Virus record (IMG/VR): IMGVR_UViG_3300048625_000147
Location: 1 to 22,606 of that record
From: a virus
Length of the DNA stretch: 22,606 nt
Direction: 5' to 3' (one strand)
Both the position numbers and the translations under genes were made by a program. The first letter of the stretch is position 1. Each line of letters begins with the position of its first letter. Shown here piece after piece: positions 21,913 through 22,606 of this stretch. The notes beneath the pieces are model-generated. The model was not told where the DNA came from. It saw nothing but the letters and a program-made list of their open reading frames with translations, and did no database searches.

Positions 21913-22606
21913 ATGAGCTCATCTTCTTTACTGAAGTCTCCTCTACACAACTCTATTGCAGAGGCGCTGTTTGATGAGATCCAGAACCGAAATGCACGTT
22001 ACTACTATTTCTTAGGAAGAACTGTTAATTGGGTGGACGACACAACTCCTCCATATCCAATTGACAGTTTTGATTATGAGTTACAAACACGTAACGAAAT
22101 GATCACTCTTAAAGAAATTAAGAGTACAGACGTAGCATTCGTCATCCCACGTGTAGACTGGGTTACTGGTCAAATCTGGGATATGTACGATGATCAGTAC
22201 AGTGATGAAGTTCAAGGTGTTAACCTAATCTCAGGTGGATATGGATATTCTGATCCACCTTCTGTTACAATTTCAGGTGGTGGTGGAACTGGCGCAGTTG
22301 CCGTTCCAACATTACTTGATGGTGTCGTAGTTTCTATTGATATGGTTTCTCGTGGTAGAGGTTATACATCTGTTCCTACAGTAGAAATTACTGGTGGTGG
22401 TGGAGAAGGTGCAGCAGCTACAGCTTCTATGGCTATCGCATATTCTGGCGCTCAGCGTTTAGAAGACATTAACTGTGTTGTTATGACAGACGAGTACAAC
22501 GTGTACAAATGTCTAGACAATAACAACAACGCTATTTCTACATACAAACCAATCGGCACTGTTGTAGATCCAGTTATTATGCCAGACGGTTACATGTGGA
22601 AATACT
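21913..22606 (+). CDS. 8: gp8-like baseplate wedge protein, cut by the window edge
   Basis: The open frame runs off the window after 231 residues. RNARYYYFLGRTVNWVDDT, PPYPIDS and FVIPRVDWVTGQIWDMYDDQY match T4 gp8 FITFGRSEPW, PPYPTDS and AVIPRRDWGDTRYPDPY. DEYNVYKCLDNNNN and MPDGYMWKY match T4 LVYRCLD and GDGYVWEY. gp8 dimers form part of the wedge. A module of about 80 residues (99-178) with GGYGYSDPPSVTISGGGGTG and GRGYTSVPTVEITGGGG is inserted at a point where T4 gp8 has only a short loop. GTAAAATTCA precedes the ATG, giving a weak AGG-containing ribosome binding site 18 bases after the previous stop. Confidence 0.85.
   Translation, partial: MSSSSLLKSPLHNSIAEALFDEIQNRNARYYYFLGRTVNWVDDTTPPYPIDSFDYELQTRNEMITLKEIKSTDVAFVIPRVDWVTGQIWDMYDDQYSDEVQGVNLISGGYGYSDPPSVTISGGGGTGAVAVPTLLDGVVVSIDMVSRGRGYTSVPTVEITGGGGEGAAATASMAIAYSGAQRLEDINCVVMTDEYNVYKCLDNNNNAISTYKPIGTVVDPVIMPDGYMWKY
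22207..22446 (+). repeat. GYxSxPxVTI-GGGG beta-repeat module in gp8
   Basis: Two units, ISGGYGYSDPPSVTISGGGG and SRGRGYTSVPTVEITGGGG, are separated by LLDGVVVSIDMV. They share the gp53 module pattern and interrupt an otherwise T4-like gp8 sequence. Confidence 0.8.

Overview
The window is a 22.6-kb piece of a T4-like (contractile-tail) phage genome, AT-rich and almost fully coding. The evidence is a set of T4 module proteins with recognisable sequence features: gp33, gp59 and gp32 for late transcription and replication; gp16 and gp4 for packaging and head completion; and gp48, gp53, gp27, gp5, a PAAR tip, gp25, gp6, gp7 and gp8 for the baseplate. The proteins look more like those of marine or freshwater 'exo-T-even' phages than coliphage T4: gp32 has no cysteine, gp7 is short, and gp5 carries a GH19 rather than a GH24 lysozyme domain. 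The host cannot be named from the window; peptidoglycan-directed enzymes suggest a Gram-negative bacterium.

Region 1 (1-5274, plus strand) holds accessory genes followed by replication genes. It opens with the C-terminal part of an unknown protein, a membrane-anchored SleB-type cell-wall hydrolase, a ClpP-like serine protease and a small membrane protein, ending in a strong terminator at 1600-1628. A second unit starts at 1728 with a Gp88-family protein whose C-terminus is frameshifted by a perfect 8-bp tandem duplication. Three small unknown genes follow, then gp33, gp59, a small acidic protein and gp32, closed by a hairpin terminator at 5247-5274.

Region 2 (5273-10367, minus strand) is transcribed towards region 1. 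In reading order it holds gp4 (head-completion nuclease), a 200-aa unknown, a gp54/gp19-fold tail-tube-like protein, a holin-like membrane protein, gp16 (small terminase), a gp26-like baseplate-hub/chaperone gene and a putative tape-measure protein. The gp26-like gene ends at a run of eight T directly before its stop codon, with a Shine-Dalgarno-like GGAGGG nine bases upstream; the -1 frame then continues as 61 well-formed residues. This looks like a programmed -1 frameshift next to the tape-measure gene, analogous to the gpG/gpGT arrangement of other tailed phages, and is the most interesting signal here.

Region 3 (10416-22606, plus strand) is a compact late baseplate operon that diverges from region 2: gp48, gp53, gp27, gp5, PAAR, gp25, gp6, gp7, a 150-aa probable virion protein and the start of gp8. 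Most junctions are overlapping (TAATG or ATGA) or only a few bases apart. gp5 joins an OB fold, a GH19 glycosidase, a beta-helix spike and an M15-type zinc peptidase. A glycine-rich 'GSGYT' beta-repeat module is inserted in both gp53 and gp8, with a divergent relative in gp7, and gp7 ends in about five 40-44-residue repeats. No tRNA, CRISPR array or insertion sequence was seen, and no gene-free stretch exceeds 300 bases.
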